A DNA stretch of 64,000 nt, from assembly GCF_000739695.1 (NCBI RefSeq), contig NZ_BBIO01000008.1, forward strand, positions 84,207 to 148,206, in the 5' to 3' direction. The DNA is from Tepidicaulis marinus. Lineage in GTDB: Bacteria > Pseudomonadota > Alphaproteobacteria > Parvibaculales > Parvibaculaceae. Positions 63,330-64,000 of the stretch are shown here, in pieces. Positions within the stretch are counted from its first letter, which is position 1, and the number at the start of each line of letters is the position of its first letter. The notes under the pieces are model-generated. The model made no database searches. It was not told the DNA's origin and was given only the letters and a program-made list of their open reading frames with translations. Both the position numbers and the translations under genes were made by a program.

Positions 63330-64000
63330 AACACCGCCCCTGTTTGCCACCAGACATAGACAAAGCCGAGCAAGGCCGCGATCCAGAGCGGCACGGCAAC
63401 GAGGGCCACAAGAACGCGCCCGCCGATCAGCGCGGCCCCTGCCCCCTTCACTGCCGTATTGACGCTGGCGGCGAGCACGATCCCCGCGGCCGCAAGTTCC
63501 AGCGTCAGCTGCGCGCCGTCCTGGCGGGCAAGGGAAAGCGTGATCGCATCGACATCCATGATGCCGGAGGCCGCTGCCAGAATGAGCACCCCGGCGTCTC
63601 CCGCCCAGTCCCGCAGCGCTTCGCCGCCCAGCATGACAAGGGCGAGCAGGACCCCGAATCCTAGTGCCGATTTAAGCTCGAGCGGATTGCCCACCACCGC
63701 GCTTTGGCGCCCTTCGCGGTTTTGCAGCATCGCCCAGTGATAGGCGGCAAAGCCGAAAACCACACCGCCCAGAATGAGCGCGGGCAGGAACAGTTTTGAA
63801 AGCAGCGCCGGGTTGAGCAGCGTGGCAACGGCAAGCATGCGCGGAAACATGGTTCCGCAGGCAAGCAAGATGCCTCCTGCGAGGATCTTTGGCGGTGCTT
63901 CCCCCGCCCGCGCGGCGCGGGAGAAATGCAGCGTCAGCGCGGTCGATGAGGCAAGGCCTGCAAAGAGCCCCGTCAGCATCGCCCCAGCGCGCGCGCCAGC
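63326..64000 (-). CDS. DUF4010 (MgtC-associated) membrane protein, partial
   Basis: The C-terminal 224 residues of a polytopic inner-membrane protein. The reading frame is open to base 64000, so the start lies outside. GLFAGLASSTALTLHFSRAAR is the family's conserved helix-loop, followed by at least five hydrophobic helices. DUF4010 is often fused to an MgtC/SapB domain, which would be encoded beyond the window. The stop overlaps that of the preceding gene by 4 bases. Confidence 0.85.
   Translation of the reverse strand, partial: AGARAGAMLTGLFAGLASSTALTLHFSRAARAGEAPPKILAGGILLACGTMFPRMLAVATLLNPALLSKLFLPALILGGVVFGFAAYHWAMLQNREGRQSAVVGNPLELKSALGFGVLLALVMLGGEALRDWAGDAGVLILAAASGIMDVDAITLSLARQDGAQLTLELAAAGIVLAASVNTAVKGAGAALIGGRVLVALVAVPLWIAALLGFVYVWWQTGAVF

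Overview
The window looks like chromosome of a high-GC alphaproteobacterium, most likely Hyphomicrobiales-like (Parvibaculum/Rhizobium type). The assignment rests on gene neighbourhoods I recognise: nudC - SRP RNA - dnaX; pheA - kdsB - membrane cytochrome c; rnd - lptC - lptA - lptB - rpoN - hpf - ptsN; and a cpa/tad pilus cluster. DnaX also keeps only one cysteine of the zinc motif, and small DUF1150 and DUF1737 proteins are present. I see no phage, insertion sequence, CRISPR array or plasmid backbone. The content is mostly core genome with one large accessory-type locus (tad pilus).

Layout. 1-5.4 kb: 5'-part of dnaX (leaves the window), SRP RNA with its own promoter, nudC, two composite palindromic repeats, pheA-kdsB and a membrane-anchored cytochrome c. 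5.7-13.2 kb: a five-gene Yej-type peptide ABC importer with two tandem paralogous binding proteins. 13.3-17.4 kb: NlpC/P60 hydrolase + MarR regulator, an M17 leucyl aminopeptidase, a 58-residue DUF1737 protein and an orphan TAXI-type binding protein. 17.6-31.3 kb: the Flp/Tad pilus locus, with tadD facing a long minus-strand run (flp, cpaA, cpaB, cpaC, cpaD, cpaE, cpaF, tadB, tadC). A secreted secretin-N-domain protein, a VWA-containing TadG and two TadE/TadF-like minor pilins complete it. Together these supply pilin, prepilin peptidase, outer-membrane secretin, ATPase with localisation factor, inner-membrane platform and pseudopilins.

31.5-35.8 kb: tRNA-Ser(GGA), two paralogous 96-residue membrane proteins, lepA, an enoyl-CoA hydratase and a small secreted protein. 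35.8-44.8 kb: translation block on the minus strand (infC ... rpmI-rplT-pheS-pheT). infC is separated from rpmI by a luciferase-like oxidoreductase, a DUF3137/LemA pair and a glycerophosphodiesterase. infC can only be read sensibly from an AUA start behind a strong ribosome binding site. 45-53.5 kb: glycosyltransferase, alpha/beta hydrolase, SDR-type dehydrogenase, TPR protein, queG with a GST-like (FzlA-type) gene, an orphan CueR, uppP and an NDUFA9-like protein. 53.7-60.7 kb: tRNA-Leu(CAG), the rnd-lptCAB-rpoN-hpf-ptsN cluster, DUF1150 and Hsp20. 61-64 kb: an unusual secreted protein with a very long Ala/Pro/Glu linker and an FG-GAP-like calcium-loop domain, then a DUF4010 membrane protein running off the end.

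The main points for follow-up are: the AUA start of infC; DnaA-box-like pair before dnaX; the 9-bp dyad before the cpaB operon; the stand-alone secretin N-domain protein with a Cys pair; the paired 96-residue membrane proteins; the 769-residue linker/FG-GAP protein; and several short tandem duplications that sit on or beside stop codons. None amounts to a clearly new multi-gene system. All calls come from reading the sequence; no database search was possible.
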